Part shown: piece by piece, positions 7,787 to 16,144 of the stretch | Layout: each line of letters begins with the position of its first letter | Numbering within the stretch: the first letter of the stretch is position 1 | Origin: JAICXG01 sp036825615 | GTDB taxonomy: Bacteria; Verrucomicrobiota; Verrucomicrobiia; Chthoniobacterales; UBA10450 | DNA: 64,000 bases | Direction of reading: 5' to 3' | Assembly: GCA_036825615.1 (NCBI GenBank) | Contig: DAISXY010000011.1 | Span: 1-64,000, forward strand | The notes under the pieces: model-generated | Told to the model about the DNA's origin: nothing | Databases searched by the model: none | The model's input: the letters and a program-made list of their open reading frames with translations, nothing else | Translations under genes and position numbers: made by a program

Positions 7787-10309
7787 ATGAGCGCGCAGGC
7801 AGAACGCGCCGCAAAACTCGCCGAGCTATTCAAGGCCGCAGTTGATGCCGGCGAGGCGAATTGGCCGCTTTATCTCGACCTGGCGGTGGATGGCGACATG
7901 CGTGCCGATCTGGAAAGTTTGCTGCAACAACACGGACGCGGCGATGGTTTTTGGGAAACGCCGGCACTGAGTCACACCGCTGAGTCTTTCATCGAGGAAA
8001 GCAGCCGGGTGGGCCACATCGTGGGGCAATACGAATTGCTCGCGCTCATCGGCAGCGGCGGCATGGGCGACGTGTATCTCGCGCGAGATTCAAAGCTGTC
8101 GCGCAAAGTCGCCTTGAAAATCATCCGGCGCGGCATGGATAGCGCAGACGTCATCCGCCGCTTCGAGCGCGAGGAGCGGCTTCTGGCCGGCCTCAACCAC
8201 CCCAACATTGCGCAACTTTACGGGGGTGGGGTGACGAATGATGGCGTGTCTTACTTTGCCCTGGAATACGTTACCGGCACCCGAATCGACCAACACTGCA
8301 AAGGATTGGATCTGCGGGAGCGGCTGGAACTATTCTGTAAAGTCTGCCGGGCCGTAACCTATGCGCACCAGCACCTGGTGGTGCATCGCGACCTGAAACC
8401 ATCAAACATCCTGGTCACCGCCGAAGGCGAGCCAAAGCTGCTCGACTTCGGGATCGCCAAGCTCCTCGATAACACCAGCGATGCCGGTTTCCGGACCTTA
8501 ACACTCACGCCCATCCTGACGCCGGAATATGCGAGCCCGGAACATGTGCGGGGGGAAACGATTACAACGGCGAGCGACGTTTATTCGTTAGGGGTGCTGC
8601 TTTACGAGCTGCTTACGGGCGTGAGACCCTATCGCATCGAGACGCGAACCGCGGTTGAGATTGCCCGGGTCATTGCCGAGCACGAAGTGGCGCGGCCGAG
8701 CACCGCGGTGGCCAGAGGTCGAAAGTCAGGGATCGGAAGTCAGCAATCTATCCGCGGGGATCTCGATAACATCGTGCTCACGGCGATGCGCAAGGAGCCC
8801 GAGCGCCGATACTCGTCAGCCGGGCAATTCGCGGCCGATATTCGTCGTTACCTGGAGGGTCGGCCAGTCAGCGCGCGCAAAGACACCTTCAGTTACCGCG
8901 CCGGTAAATTCCTCCGGCGTAATCGGGTCGCGATCGGCGCCGCCGCCGTCGTAACGCTCGCGATCATCGGCGGGCTGATCGCGGCGCTCTGGCAGGCGCA
9001 AGAGGCGAGAAGGGAACGCGACCTGGCGCAGCGGCAAAGCGTGGTTGCGCAAGAGGAAAGGCTCAAGGCGGAACGCATCAACAGTTTTTTGCAAAGAATG
9101 CTTTCCTTCTCGAATCAGAGCGTGACATCCGTCTCACCGGTGGCGCAGAAGAAGAATGTCAGCGTGAACGAGATGCTGGACCAGATCACCCCGCAGGTTG
9201 AAACCGAGCTGCGTGACCAGCCGGAAGTCCAGGCCCAGGTTCTGCGAACGATCGGCAGTGCGTATGCCTCGCAGGGACGCTACGATGCGGCCGAGAAAAA
9301 CCTGCGCGCCGCCCTCAACCTGCAAATCAGAGGTGGTGAGAAGGGCGAACTCGCAGCCGCCCAAACAGAGTTAGGCGTGCTGCTCTATCGAGAAGAAAAA
9401 TTTCCGGAAGCGATGAAGGTCCTGGGAAGCGCGGTTGCTTTTTACCGGGACGCGCGCTCGCGAAAGTCATCGGATTACAATCCGGCGCGTTTTGTCTACG
9501 CGCTCGACTCGCTCGGAGACGTTAAGGCCAACGCCGGGGCCATGGAGTCGGCTCTGCTCCTGATCAAGGAAGCGTTCGAAATCGCATCGGCGCCCGATTT
9601 TCCGATTCAGGATCGAGCGCTTGCAACCTATGCCAAAGGCGACTTGGGCGGAGTGTTGATCTTCAAGGGAAAAATCGACGAGGGCGAAAGATTGTTGCAC
9701 GAGACAGTGGACGAATATCGCGCCCTCTCGACGCAACCGCGCTGGGAGCTGGGCGCGTTTCTCATGGTCCTGGGATTTGCCGAGGAGCAGAAAAAGAGGC
9801 TCGATGAAGCGGAGCGCTATCTTGCCGAAGGCGAACAAATCCTTCGCGCCACCCTGGGAGACAGCGCTTACCTGTCGAATGACTTGAACCAGCAGGCGGT
9901 CGTGCGCTTCAGGCGCCAGGATCTGCCGGGCGCGGAGGCCAAGGCCCGCGAGGCGATCCTCGTCTATCAGCATATTCCGTCTGCGAATCCCTCAGGAGTG
10001 GCAAATCCCGAAACGACCCTGGCTGACATTCTCGTCGCGGAGGGCCGCTTCAGTGAAGCGGAGCAGTATTATCGTCACTTGGTTGAGCTTTATGAAATGG
10101 CCCAGCCAAGGAGTTATTTCGCTATGGTGTCGGGCAAGATTCGCCTTAGCCAGTGTCTCGTCGCTCAGGGGCGCCTTGCCGAGGCCGAGAAAGTCGCTCA
10201 GGGGGCGGACGCGGATGCGTGGCAGCACCTGGCCGATAAGCAGGCGGTGCGACAAATGACAGCGGCTAACCTCGCCCAGATTTTGGAAAAGGAGGCGAAG
10301 CAGAAATAA
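7787..10309 (+). CDS. Membrane Ser/Thr protein kinase with TPR repeats, second copy
   Basis: 840 residues from ATG 7787, chosen because it sits two bases after the sigma-factor stop. The frame is open upstream to 7730, but that would overlap the sigma gene by 55 bases. Kinase landmarks are GSGGMGDVY (89-97), lysine 111, HRDLKPSN (200-207), DFG (220-222) and YASPEH. A membrane helix lies at about 375-397 (AIGAAAVVTLAIIGGLIAAL), then a coiled coil, then TPR-like repeats to the end. The architecture matches the kinase at 2028 throughout, including the N-terminal pattern ADLESLLQQ. It probably signals to the coupled sigma factor; the stimulus is unknown. Confidence 0.9.
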   Translation: MSAQAERAAKLAELFKAAVDAGEANWPLYLDLAVDGDMRADLESLLQQHGRGDGFWETPALSHTAESFIEESSRVGHIVGQYELLALIGSGGMGDVYLARDSKLSRKVALKIIRRGMDSADVIRRFEREERLLAGLNHPNIAQLYGGGVTNDGVSYFALEYVTGTRIDQHCKGLDLRERLELFCKVCRAVTYAHQHLVVHRDLKPSNILVTAEGEPKLLDFGIAKLLDNTSDAGFRTLTLTPILTPEYASPEHVRGETITTASDVYSLGVLLYELLTGVRPYRIETRTAVEIARVIAEHEVARPSTAVARGRKSGIGSQQSIRGDLDNIVLTAMRKEPERRYSSAGQFAADIRRYLEGRPVSARKDTFSYRAGKFLRRNRVAIGAAAVVTLAIIGGLIAALWQAQEARRERDLAQRQSVVAQEERLKAERINSFLQRMLSFSNQSVTSVSPVAQKKNVSVNEMLDQITPQVETELRDQPEVQAQVLRTIGSAYASQGRYDAAEKNLRAALNLQIRGGEKGELAAAQTELGVLLYREEKFPEAMKVLGSAVAFYRDARSRKSSDYNPARFVYALDSLGDVKANAGAMESALLLIKEAFEIASAPDFPIQDRALATYAKGDLGGVLIFKGKIDEGERLLHETVDEYRALSTQPRWELGAFLMVLGFAEEQKKRLDEAERYLAEGEQILRATLGDSAYLSNDLNQQAVVRFRRQDLPGAEAKAREAILVYQHIPSANPSGVANPETTLADILVAEGRFSEAEQYYRHLVELYEMAQPRSYFAMVSGKIRLSQCLVAQGRLAEAEKVAQGADADAWQHLADKQAVRQMTAANLAQILEKEAKQK

Positions 10310-10369
10310 ACGCCGCCGACAAAATAGCCTAACGAGAAAAGGAGCAGCGCCTCAGGTTGCAACTCGTTC

Positions 10370-10894
10370 CTAGCGGACGACGCCAATCTCGGCCCGGCGG
10401 TTCTTGGCCCAGGCGGCTTCGTCGTGCCCTGGGTCGGCGGGCATTTCCAAGCCGAAGCTGACCGTCTGCATGTTGCCGGCATTGGCCCCCATTGCGATCA
10501 AGGCTTCACGGACCGATTCGGCCCGCCGTTCGCCGAGGCCGCGATTGTATTCGGCGGTGCCGCGTTCGTCGGTGAAACCGGCGATGATGATCTGGCTGTT
10601 GCCCTGCTGAAGAAAGCTCGCGATCTGCTGGATTTTACCGTTCTCGGAGCTGTTGATGGTCTGGCTGTCGAAGTCGAAGTAGATCGGTTGAAATTGATTG
10701 CGATCGACGTTGCTGCTGAGGAAGGAGGTGCCGCCTTCGGGGCGCTCGGGCAGTGGCGTGCCGGTGACGTAATCGCCGGTCGCGCCCGTCGTCTGGCTGC
10801 TCTTTTTCCCGGCGCAGCCGGCGGCGAGCAGGGTCAGAAGAAGAAGGGCGAAGATTTGCCTAACGAGAACGGAAGCGCGGTGAAACTTGATCAT
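10370..10894 (-). CDS. pal: Peptidoglycan-associated lipoprotein (Pal/OmpA family)
   Basis: 174 residues from ATG 10894. The frame is open further upstream but would run through the end of the usp gene without any recognisable domain. The signal peptide has a lipobox, LLAAGC, so the mature protein is lipidated. The OmpA-like domain spans about 70-174, with IYFDFDSQTI, the peptidoglycan-binding segment GFTDERGTAEYNRGLGERRA (D and R residues that contact diaminopimelate), and the C-terminal GHDEAAWAKNRRAEI typical of Pal. Its role is to link the outer membrane to peptidoglycan, usually with Tol proteins, none of which is in the window. It is the last gene of a minus-strand run from 13034, 53 bp after usp. 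A frameshifted copy of its 3' end lies at 4652. Confidence 0.9.
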   Translation of the reverse strand: MIKFHRASVLVRQIFALLLLTLLAAGCAGKKSSQTTGATGDYVTGTPLPERPEGGTSFLSSNVDRNQFQPIYFDFDSQTINSSENGKIQQIASFLQQGNSQIIIAGFTDERGTAEYNRGLGERRAESVREALIAMGANAGNMQTVSFGLEMPADPGHDEAAWAKNRRAEIGVVR

Positions 10895-10947
10895 GTTGCG
10901 CAAAATAGCGGCCGCAGTTGGCCATGCAAGGTTGGACGCCGCTCCGG

Positions 10948-11853
10948 CTAGAGCGCGGCTTTGCTGGTGCCGAAGCCGTGGAGAAGGCGATGGAAAAAAC
11001 CGCCCTCGGCGTCTTCGTGGTCGACGATTTTGCCGGCGCGGGCGACGAGCACCGGACACTCGGCCCGGTTTAGAATGCCCCGAGTCAGGTCTCCCATGAT
11101 GTAGTGACGGAAAGGGCCGCGCGCCTGGGAGGTACCGGTGACGATGAGATCATAGCCGCCTTCGTTCACCTCGGCGAAAATCTGGTCGAGGGCGAGCCCG
11201 TGGCGGATGCGGATGTGGGTGGGAATACCGCTTTTCTCAAGGCTCTCTTTTTGCGCGCGCAGGTTCCGGCCCAGCTCCGAACCGGAGGCGAGGAGACGCC
11301 CGACGTCTTCCTCCAGCCTAACGAGATCGGCGTAAATCGCCGGGGGCTCGGCCATGACGTGGAGGAGGGTGATCTCGGCCTGGACGCAGCGTGCGATCTC
11401 GCCCGCGAGTTGCACCGCATCGTCGATGTACTGTTTGCCCCCGGTGCAGACGAGGATGCGGCGAAGTTTATCGCAGGGGCCGATTGCGACGAGCACGGGC
11501 GGAGGAACGGCCTTGATTACTTCGTAGCTTTTCTCCGGGCGAAAATAGAGGCCGCCTTCGCCCTTGCGGCGGGCGCCGATGATCGCGAGGTCGTATTCGT
11601 TTGCGGTGGTTTCGGCCAGGATCTGGCGGATCGGTTCGCCGGAGCGGATTTCGATCCGAGGCGCGGTGACGTTGTAGTTGCCGAGGAGCCGCGCCTCGTT
11701 CTCGAGCGCGGCGCGCAACGGCTCTTCGTCGGCCTCGCGTTCAACAATGCCGAGGAGCGTGGTTTGCCATTGGCAGGGCCCGGCGATGATGCCAGCGAGC
11801 CGGGTGGGGTTGTCGGCCGGGTCGGTGCCGTCGCTGCAAATGAGAAGGCGCAT
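10948..11853 (-). CDS. Tandem universal stress protein (two UspA domains)
   Basis: 301 residues holding two Usp domains in a row. The second is the clearer one: it opens with RRILVCTGG and ends with the nucleotide-binding pattern VTGTSQARGPFRHYIMGDLTRGILNRAECPVLVAR split over residues of about 236-270, the usual G-x2-G-x9-G-S/T type. The first domain (1-130) keeps the fold signature (LLICSDGT, DLAIIGARRKGEGG, PPPVLVAIG) but is less canonical. It is cytoplasmic and expected to bind ATP or respond to stress. The start lies only 6 bp after the stop of the TauE/SafE gene, so the two are probably co-transcribed. Confidence 0.85.
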   Translation of the reverse strand: MRLLICSDGTDPADNPTRLAGIIAGPCQWQTTLLGIVEREADEEPLRAALENEARLLGNYNVTAPRIEIRSGEPIRQILAETTANEYDLAIIGARRKGEGGLYFRPEKSYEVIKAVPPPVLVAIGPCDKLRRILVCTGGKQYIDDAVQLAGEIARCVQAEITLLHVMAEPPAIYADLVRLEEDVGRLLASGSELGRNLRAQKESLEKSGIPTHIRIRHGLALDQIFAEVNEGGYDLIVTGTSQARGPFRHYIMGDLTRGILNRAECPVLVARAGKIVDHEDAEGGFFHRLLHGFGTSKAAL

Positions 11854-11859
11854 GGGAAG

Positions 11860-12795
11860 TTACAATTTGTGTCCGGTGAAAAGGGTGTAGAGCACGATCG
11901 CGGCGCCGATGAGCGGGAGCGGGACAAAGAGGAGGCGAATCTTGGGTCCCGCAAAATATTGCGTCAGGATAGCGCCGATCTGGGCGCCGATGGCTGCGCC
12001 CGTGTTCATGACCAATGCAACCAGGATATCGACATTGCCTTTGAGCGCGTGGCTAAAAGTTCCGTAGCTCGCCGAGATGATGATCTCAAATAGATCGGTT
12101 CCGACCGCGAGATGGGTTGGGATGCCGAGGATATAAACCATCATCGGCATGCGGATGTAACCCGCGCCGCCGCCGAGAAAGCCGCTGAAGAGCCCGCCGA
12201 TGAAGGAGACAATAACAATGACCCAGAGCGAAATCGACTTCACACCCGAGGCAGGGAGCGAGATCAGGGGCCAGATTGGGATCCGGTGGATCATTTTGGT
12301 GAGGCCGGAGAAAGAGGATTCATCCTTCGCGCTCCGGCCCTTTGCGGTTTCGCCGCCTTTCCTCTTCTGGGCGCGCACGGTCCGGGCGCTTTCCCAGACC
12401 ATGAAGACTGAGATGCTGGCATAGATCACAATCGAGATGATACTGACGACGAAATCGACGTGGCCCTGGCGCTTGAGCAGTTCGATGAGCTGGGCGCCGC
12501 ATTCCGCGCCCCCGATTGTCCCCAGGGCCATGATGAGGCCGAGCCGAAGATCGACATTACCCAGAGCGCGGTGGCGCTTGGCGGCGACGACTGATTTGCC
12601 GACGATATGCGCAAGATCGGTCCCGACCGCAAAATGCCAGTGCATCCCGACCGCACGCAGCGCCGGACCGGCGATGAAGCTTCCTCCCACTCCGAAGAAG
12701 CCGCCGAGAACGCCAATGAGAAATCCGGCCACGACGAGGTAAGTCGGGCTGATGTCCGTCCCGGAAATCGGGAAATGCATCGCGAGAAAAATCAT
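11860..12795 (-). CDS. TauE/SafE-family membrane exporter (sulfite or organosulfonate type)
   Basis: 311 residues from ATG 12795, chosen because it overlaps the stop of the upstream small membrane gene as ATGA, a coupling arrangement. The frame runs open to 12879. Two halves each carry the family motif: FLIGVLGGFFGVGGSFIAGP near the N-terminus and FIGGLFSGFLGGGAGYIRMP in the second half. Each is followed by HxAVGTDL (HFAVGTDLAH and HLAVGTDLFE). Seven to eight membrane helices are visible, with a longer charged loop (RAQKRKGGETAKGRSAKDE) between the halves. Family members export sulfite, sulfonates or related anions; the substrate cannot be read from the sequence. Confidence 0.87.
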   Translation of the reverse strand: MIFLAMHFPISGTDISPTYLVVAGFLIGVLGGFFGVGGSFIAGPALRAVGMHWHFAVGTDLAHIVGKSVVAAKRHRALGNVDLRLGLIMALGTIGGAECGAQLIELLKRQGHVDFVVSIISIVIYASISVFMVWESARTVRAQKRKGGETAKGRSAKDESSFSGLTKMIHRIPIWPLISLPASGVKSISLWVIVIVSFIGGLFSGFLGGGAGYIRMPMMVYILGIPTHLAVGTDLFEIIISASYGTFSHALKGNVDILVALVMNTGAAIGAQIGAILTQYFAGPKIRLLFVPLPLIGAAIVLYTLFTGHKL

Positions 12796-13034
12796 TGCGA
12801 GCGCCCGCGCAAGAGGCGGAAGAGAAAGGTCGTGACCCACTCCAGGACGACCGCCTGGCCGATGATCAAAGCGAGGCAAACGATGCCGTAGAGTTTCGTG
12901 CTTTCTTTATCGAGGTGGGCAAGCCAGCCGCCGAGGAAGTGCAGCACGAGCAGGAAATAGATGGCGACGAAGATGCCGTAGATCACCAGCTCGGCGAAGA
13001 AAGCGAAGAGCGTCCTGCGTTGACTTGATTTCAT
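12792..13034 (-). CDS. Small two-helix membrane protein, unknown function
   Basis: 80 residues from ATG 13034 (MKSSQRRTLFAFF). An in-frame ATG at 13094 would add 20 polar residues. Two hydrophobic segments are visible, LVIYGIFVAIYFLLVLHFL and LYGIVCLALIIGQAVVLEW, separated by a short charged loop (AHLDKESTK). Its stop overlaps the start of the TauE/SafE gene, so it may help or accompany that transporter. I do not recognise the family. Confidence 0.6.
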   Translation of the reverse strand: MKSSQRRTLFAFFAELVIYGIFVAIYFLLVLHFLGGWLAHLDKESTKLYGIVCLALIIGQAVVLEWVTTFLFRLLRGRSQ

Positions 13035-13163
13035 GAAAACAGGGCGCGAGGAAGCGATTACACGCCAAAAATCGGCGGCAGCACCGTGCTTCAAACGCGC
13101 GGAAAATCAATTGCGCAAATGAGGAAAGTCCCTACCCTTTGAGGCCAAATCGCCCCAAAAACA

Positions 13164-13397
13164 ATGGCTGATGTCGCAAACAAATATCCCGAGAACGTGG
13201 AGGGAAAATTCTACGTCGATGATCAATGCATCGACTGCGACCTCTGCCGGGAAACGGCGCCGGCCAATTTCAAACGCAACGACGACGGCGGCCATTCTTA
13301 CGTCTACAAGCAACCTGAGTCGCCGGAGGAAGAAACCCTTTGCAACGAGGCGAAGGAAGGTTGCCCGGTCGAGGCGATCGGGAACGACGGGGCGTAA
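13164..13397 (+). CDS. Ferredoxin with one 4Fe-4S cluster
   Basis: 77 residues. Four cluster cysteines are arranged as CIDCDLC near residues 23-29 and a distant CP pair in GCPVEAIG near residue 70, the layout of small single-cluster 4Fe-4S ferredoxins. The protein is acidic, as expected for an electron carrier. An extra cysteine (TLCNEAKEGC) lies ten residues before the last ligand and could form a disulfide, as in some single-cluster ferredoxins. It is divergent from the small membrane protein gene 129 bp away and monocistronic in appearance. The redox partner is not identifiable from neighbours. Proteins of this kind beginning MADxxxKYPENVEGKFYVD are what I associate with Verrucomicrobia. 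Confidence 0.88.
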   Translation: MADVANKYPENVEGKFYVDDQCIDCDLCRETAPANFKRNDDGGHSYVYKQPESPEEETLCNEAKEGCPVEAIGNDGA

Positions 13398-13401
13398 GGG
13401 C

Positions 13402-13440
13402 GAACTCGTGCGTCGAGATTCGTGAATCGAGAATCGAGCT
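13402..13440. repeat. GAATCG-type short repeat
   Basis: Repeated GAATCG/GATTCG units (cgagattcgtgaatcgagaatcgag type) lie after the ferredoxin gene. The same word set recurs downstream of rplL and in two permease spacers. Confidence 0.45.
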
Positions 13441-13513
13441 GTAGCGGCGGTCTGTGACCGCCGAACGCGCTGTGGCAATGGGAGAGTCTCGGCGGTCACA
13501 GACCGCTGCTACA
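13440..13513. repeat. Palindromic repeat TGTAGCGGCGGTCTGTGACC type
   Basis: Left arm 13440-13464 and right arm 13489-13513 are inverted complements over 25 bases with one mismatch, separated by 24 bases. The element covers the only plausible start codons of thiD. It resembles a miniature inverted-repeat insertion. No other copy is in this window. Confidence 0.75.
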
Positions 13514-14281
13514 CCCGTCGCCCTGACCATCGCAGGTTCCGATTGCAGCGCCGGGGCCGGGCTCCAGGCGGATCTCAAAACCTTCACTGCGCTCGGCGTC
13601 TACGGGCTCACCGCCGTCACCTGCGTGGTCGCGGAAGTGCCCGGCAAAGTCTCCCGCATCGAGCCGGTCGAAGCGCGCAACGTGCGGGAGCAGATCGAGC
13701 TTTGCCTGGCCAATTTTCCGGTCCGCGCAATCAAGACCGGGCTGCTTTTTTCGGCTGAGATTGTTGAGATTGTCGCCGCCACCCTGGAGAAGCTGGCGCC
13801 CGACGTACCGCTCGTGGTTGATCCGGTGATGGTGGCGACGAGCGGCGATGTGCTCTTACAACCCGAAGCAATCGCGTTTTACCGCACGCGCCTCTTTCCC
13901 CGCGCGACACTCGTCACGCCAAACATGGCCGAGGCGGCGGCGCTAAGCGGAAAGCCAGTGCGCAATCTGAACGAGATGCGCGAGATCGGCGGGCAGTTAT
14001 CAAAGCAGTTCGGCACAACGTTTCTTATCAAAGGTGGTCATCTTCGCGGTGGGCGCGCGATCGATTTATTGGTTAGCCAAACGGAAGTGCGTGAATTTGA
14101 AGCGCCGTTCGTTCCTGGCGTGGCGACCCACGGCACCGGCTGCACTTATTCGGCGGCAATCACAGCGGGGCTGGCGCTTGGATGTTCGCTGGAGGAAGCG
14201 ATCGGGCGCGGGAAAGAGTTCGTTACTCGGGCGATCCGCGAACACTTCGCCTGGGGAAAAATTCACGCGCTCAAGTTGTAG
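13478..14281 (+). CDS. thiD: Hydroxymethylpyrimidine/phosphomethylpyrimidine kinase
   Basis: 267 residues from ATG 13478. It phosphorylates HMP and HMP-phosphate in thiamine synthesis, using ATP in the cytoplasm. Landmarks are ALTIAGSDCSAGAGLQADLKT at the N-terminus (substrate site and glycine-rich segment), IKTGLLFSAE, VVDPVMVATSGDVLL, LVTPNMAEAAALSG, FLIKGGHL and the C-terminal anion-hole motif HGTGCTYSAAITAGLA. No start codon lies between the palindromic repeat and the conserved domain, so ATG 13478 or GTG 13454, both inside the repeat, must serve. The first 15 residues are therefore repeat-derived. No other thiamine genes are nearby. The stop codon lies in a second palindrome. Confidence 0.9.
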   Translation: MGESRRSQTAATPVALTIAGSDCSAGAGLQADLKTFTALGVYGLTAVTCVVAEVPGKVSRIEPVEARNVREQIELCLANFPVRAIKTGLLFSAEIVEIVAATLEKLAPDVPLVVDPVMVATSGDVLLQPEAIAFYRTRLFPRATLVTPNMAEAAALSGKPVRNLNEMREIGGQLSKQFGTTFLIKGGHLRGGRAIDLLVSQTEVREFEAPFVPGVATHGTGCTYSAAITAGLALGCSLEEAIGRGKEFVTRAIREHFAWGKIHALKL

Positions 14282-14349
14282 CCGGGATCGCTGATCCCGG
14301 CAGTAAATTGAGAGCACCAACCGAACGCCGGGATCAGCGATCCCGGCTA
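14279..14349. repeat. Perfect 23-bp inverted repeat, possible two-way terminator
   Basis: Arms 14279-14301 and 14327-14349 (core GCCGGGATCGCTGATCCCGGC) are perfect complements around a 25-base loop. Each arm is itself nearly self-complementary. It contains the thiD stop codon and separates the convergent thiD and rnc, so it could end both transcripts, although no long T run follows. It probably belongs to a mobile palindrome family. Confidence 0.75.
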
Positions 14350-14357
14350 CAGCCTGG

Positions 14358-15056
14358 TCAGGGCACGTCCTCTTTTTTCGCCCAGGGCTGCTGCTTTAGC
14401 GCGATGAGCGCGGCGGCGGTTTCCGCTTGTTTTTTGCTCCGGCCGATTCCTTCGCCAAGCACCTGGCCTTCCCAGATCACGCGGACGCGAAACGTTTTCT
14501 CGTGTTCCCGTCCGTGCTGGCTAATCAATTCGTAGATCGGGCTGCGGGGCGAGATCGCCTGGAGCAATTCCTGGAGCTGGCCTTTCGGGTTCACCTCGAG
14601 CGGTTCCTCTTCGATCCGCTCCAAATCCGCGCGCATTTCTTCGAGAATAAAACGCCGCACGGTCTCGAGATCACTATCGAGATAAATCGCGCCGAGGAGT
14701 GCCTCGAAGGCGTCGCCTAACGTCGATTCGCGCTGCCGGCCGCCGCTCGCCTCCTCGCCCCGGCCCATATGCAGATATTGCCCGAGATTGAGCTGCGCGG
14801 CGTGCACCTTGAGCGCCTCGCGCGAAACCAGCCGGGACCGCCGGGTGGTCAGACGGCCTTCCCCGGCCTCGTGATAACGTGCAAAAAGATGCTCCGTGAT
14901 CACAAGCTGCAAGACAGCATCACCGAGAAATTCGAGCCGCTGATTATCGAAATGTCTTCTCTGTTTCTCGTGCGCGACGCTCGGGTGGGTCAGCGCTTCG
15001 GTGAGCAGGGTAGGATTGTTGAACCGATAACCGATCCGCTTTTCGAGGGGATGCAC
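14358..15056 (-). CDS. rnc: Ribonuclease III
   Basis: 232 residues, normal length. It cuts double-stranded RNA in rRNA and mRNA maturation. The signature RLEFLGDAVLQL holds metal-site E42 and D46, and GDAFEALLGAIYLD holds D115 and E118, so all four catalytic acids are present. A double-stranded RNA-binding domain follows from about 158 to 225 (NPKGQLQELLQ, GRSKKQAETAAALIALKQ). It is the last gene of a minus-strand run purD, S41-like, rnc; the gap to the S41 gene is 11 bp. It is convergent with thiD across a strong palindrome. Confidence 0.95.
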   Translation of the reverse strand: MHPLEKRIGYRFNNPTLLTEALTHPSVAHEKQRRHFDNQRLEFLGDAVLQLVITEHLFARYHEAGEGRLTTRRSRLVSREALKVHAAQLNLGQYLHMGRGEEASGGRQRESTLGDAFEALLGAIYLDSDLETVRRFILEEMRADLERIEEEPLEVNPKGQLQELLQAISPRSPIYELISQHGREHEKTFRVRVIWEGQVLGEGIGRSKKQAETAAALIALKQQPWAKKEDVP

Positions 15057-15067
15057 AGTGCGATTCG

Positions 15068-16144
15068 TCAGGGTGATTTGGCTGGTTGTTTTTCGTAAAC
15101 CGCGATCGAAGTCACCACATCGATCGCGCGCTGGAGCACGCTGTCGTGCGGCGGTGTTTCCCCCGCCGCCCGTCGCTGGCGCGCCCTCGGTTCGATCTCA
15201 GGATTGGTCCCGGCGAGCAGGGCCGCTTCATTGAGGTGCGGGCGGTCCGGTTCAAAAACAAACTGCTCCATTCCCTTGCTCAGGCTCTGTTGAAAGATCT
15301 CCTTTTTCTCCGCGCGGGGCAGAACGACCGCGAGATCGGGGCTGACGCCATCCTTCAATTGCGGTTCTCCGCCGGGCAGAACCACCTGCGCCACGGCCAG
15401 GCGCAGAACCTTGCCGCTCGGCAGTGGCAGGTCCGCAAACTCAACCGCGCGCGCGGCGGTTTTGCTCCCGATGAGAATGGCTTTGTGATGCCGCAAAACG
15501 GCCGCGAGCGCTTCGGCTCCGCCGGCTGTGTCGTGATCGATCAGCACCACGATCACGCCCGAATAGGTCGGATCATCCTGTGAAACGAACTCCCGGCCCG
15601 GGGTTGCGGAAGGCCCGCGCAGATCGAAAAGCGGGTCACCCTTTGGGACGAAACGGTTCGCAAACTCGGCCGCCGTCGCGTAGTCGGTCGCCTCGGCACA
15701 GTCGCGCAAATCGAGCACGACCGCGTCAACTTTTTTCCCGGCGAACCCGCGCAGGGTGGTGTCCAGCTCCTGTAACTGCCCACGGTTCAATTCACCCGGG
15801 CGCAGGTAGCCGATATTGCCTTCGATGATTTCGCGATAGAACGGAGGCGGCGTCGGCGTCGCCGCCGCGCCGCGCGTGGGCAGGATCTCGGCGTCATCGT
15901 CCAGCCGCTCGAGCAACCCAGCGAGGGTGGCGCGGGTTAGCTCCGCTCCACTTACCGCCGCCGGGTTAACGTACTTCTGCTGAATGAGCGCGACCGCCTT
16001 TTCCAAATCCGCCGGATCAAGACTGTCGACTCCAGCGGGCGTGGGAGTGGGCGGCGCGGGCGAAGGCGTTGCGCGCGGTTGAGTTTGGGCAAAAACGGCG
16101 GCGAACGAGATCGTTAGGCTAAGGCTGAGAACGAGGCGCCGCAT
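15068..16144 (-). CDS. S41-family (CtpA-like) protein, probably non-catalytic
   Basis: 358 residues from ATG 16144, which opens a signal peptide (RRLVLSLSLTISFAAVFAQ). The frame is open upstream only because it overlaps purD. A Pro/Thr-rich linker follows (TPSPAPPTPTPAG), then a helical region and the S41 core: NIGYLRPGELNRGQ, VDAVVLDLRDC, IVVLIDHDTAGGAEALAAVL, ILIGSKTAARAVEF. In active S41 proteases the pattern is TASASE with the nucleophile serine and, about 25 residues on, a catalytic lysine in TxGKG. Here those positions read Gly and Arg. No PDZ domain is obvious. It is exported, and its 5' end overlaps purD by 26 bases. Confidence 0.75.
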   Translation of the reverse strand: MRRLVLSLSLTISFAAVFAQTQPRATPSPAPPTPTPAGVDSLDPADLEKAVALIQQKYVNPAAVSGAELTRATLAGLLERLDDDAEILPTRGAAATPTPPPFYREIIEGNIGYLRPGELNRGQLQELDTTLRGFAGKKVDAVVLDLRDCAEATDYATAAEFANRFVPKGDPLFDLRGPSATPGREFVSQDDPTYSGVIVVLIDHDTAGGAEALAAVLRHHKAILIGSKTAARAVEFADLPLPSGKVLRLAVAQVVLPGGEPQLKDGVSPDLAVVLPRAEKKEIFQQSLSKGMEQFVFEPDRPHLNEAALLAGTNPEIEPRARQRRAAGETPPHDSVLQRAIDVVTSIAVYEKQPAKSP

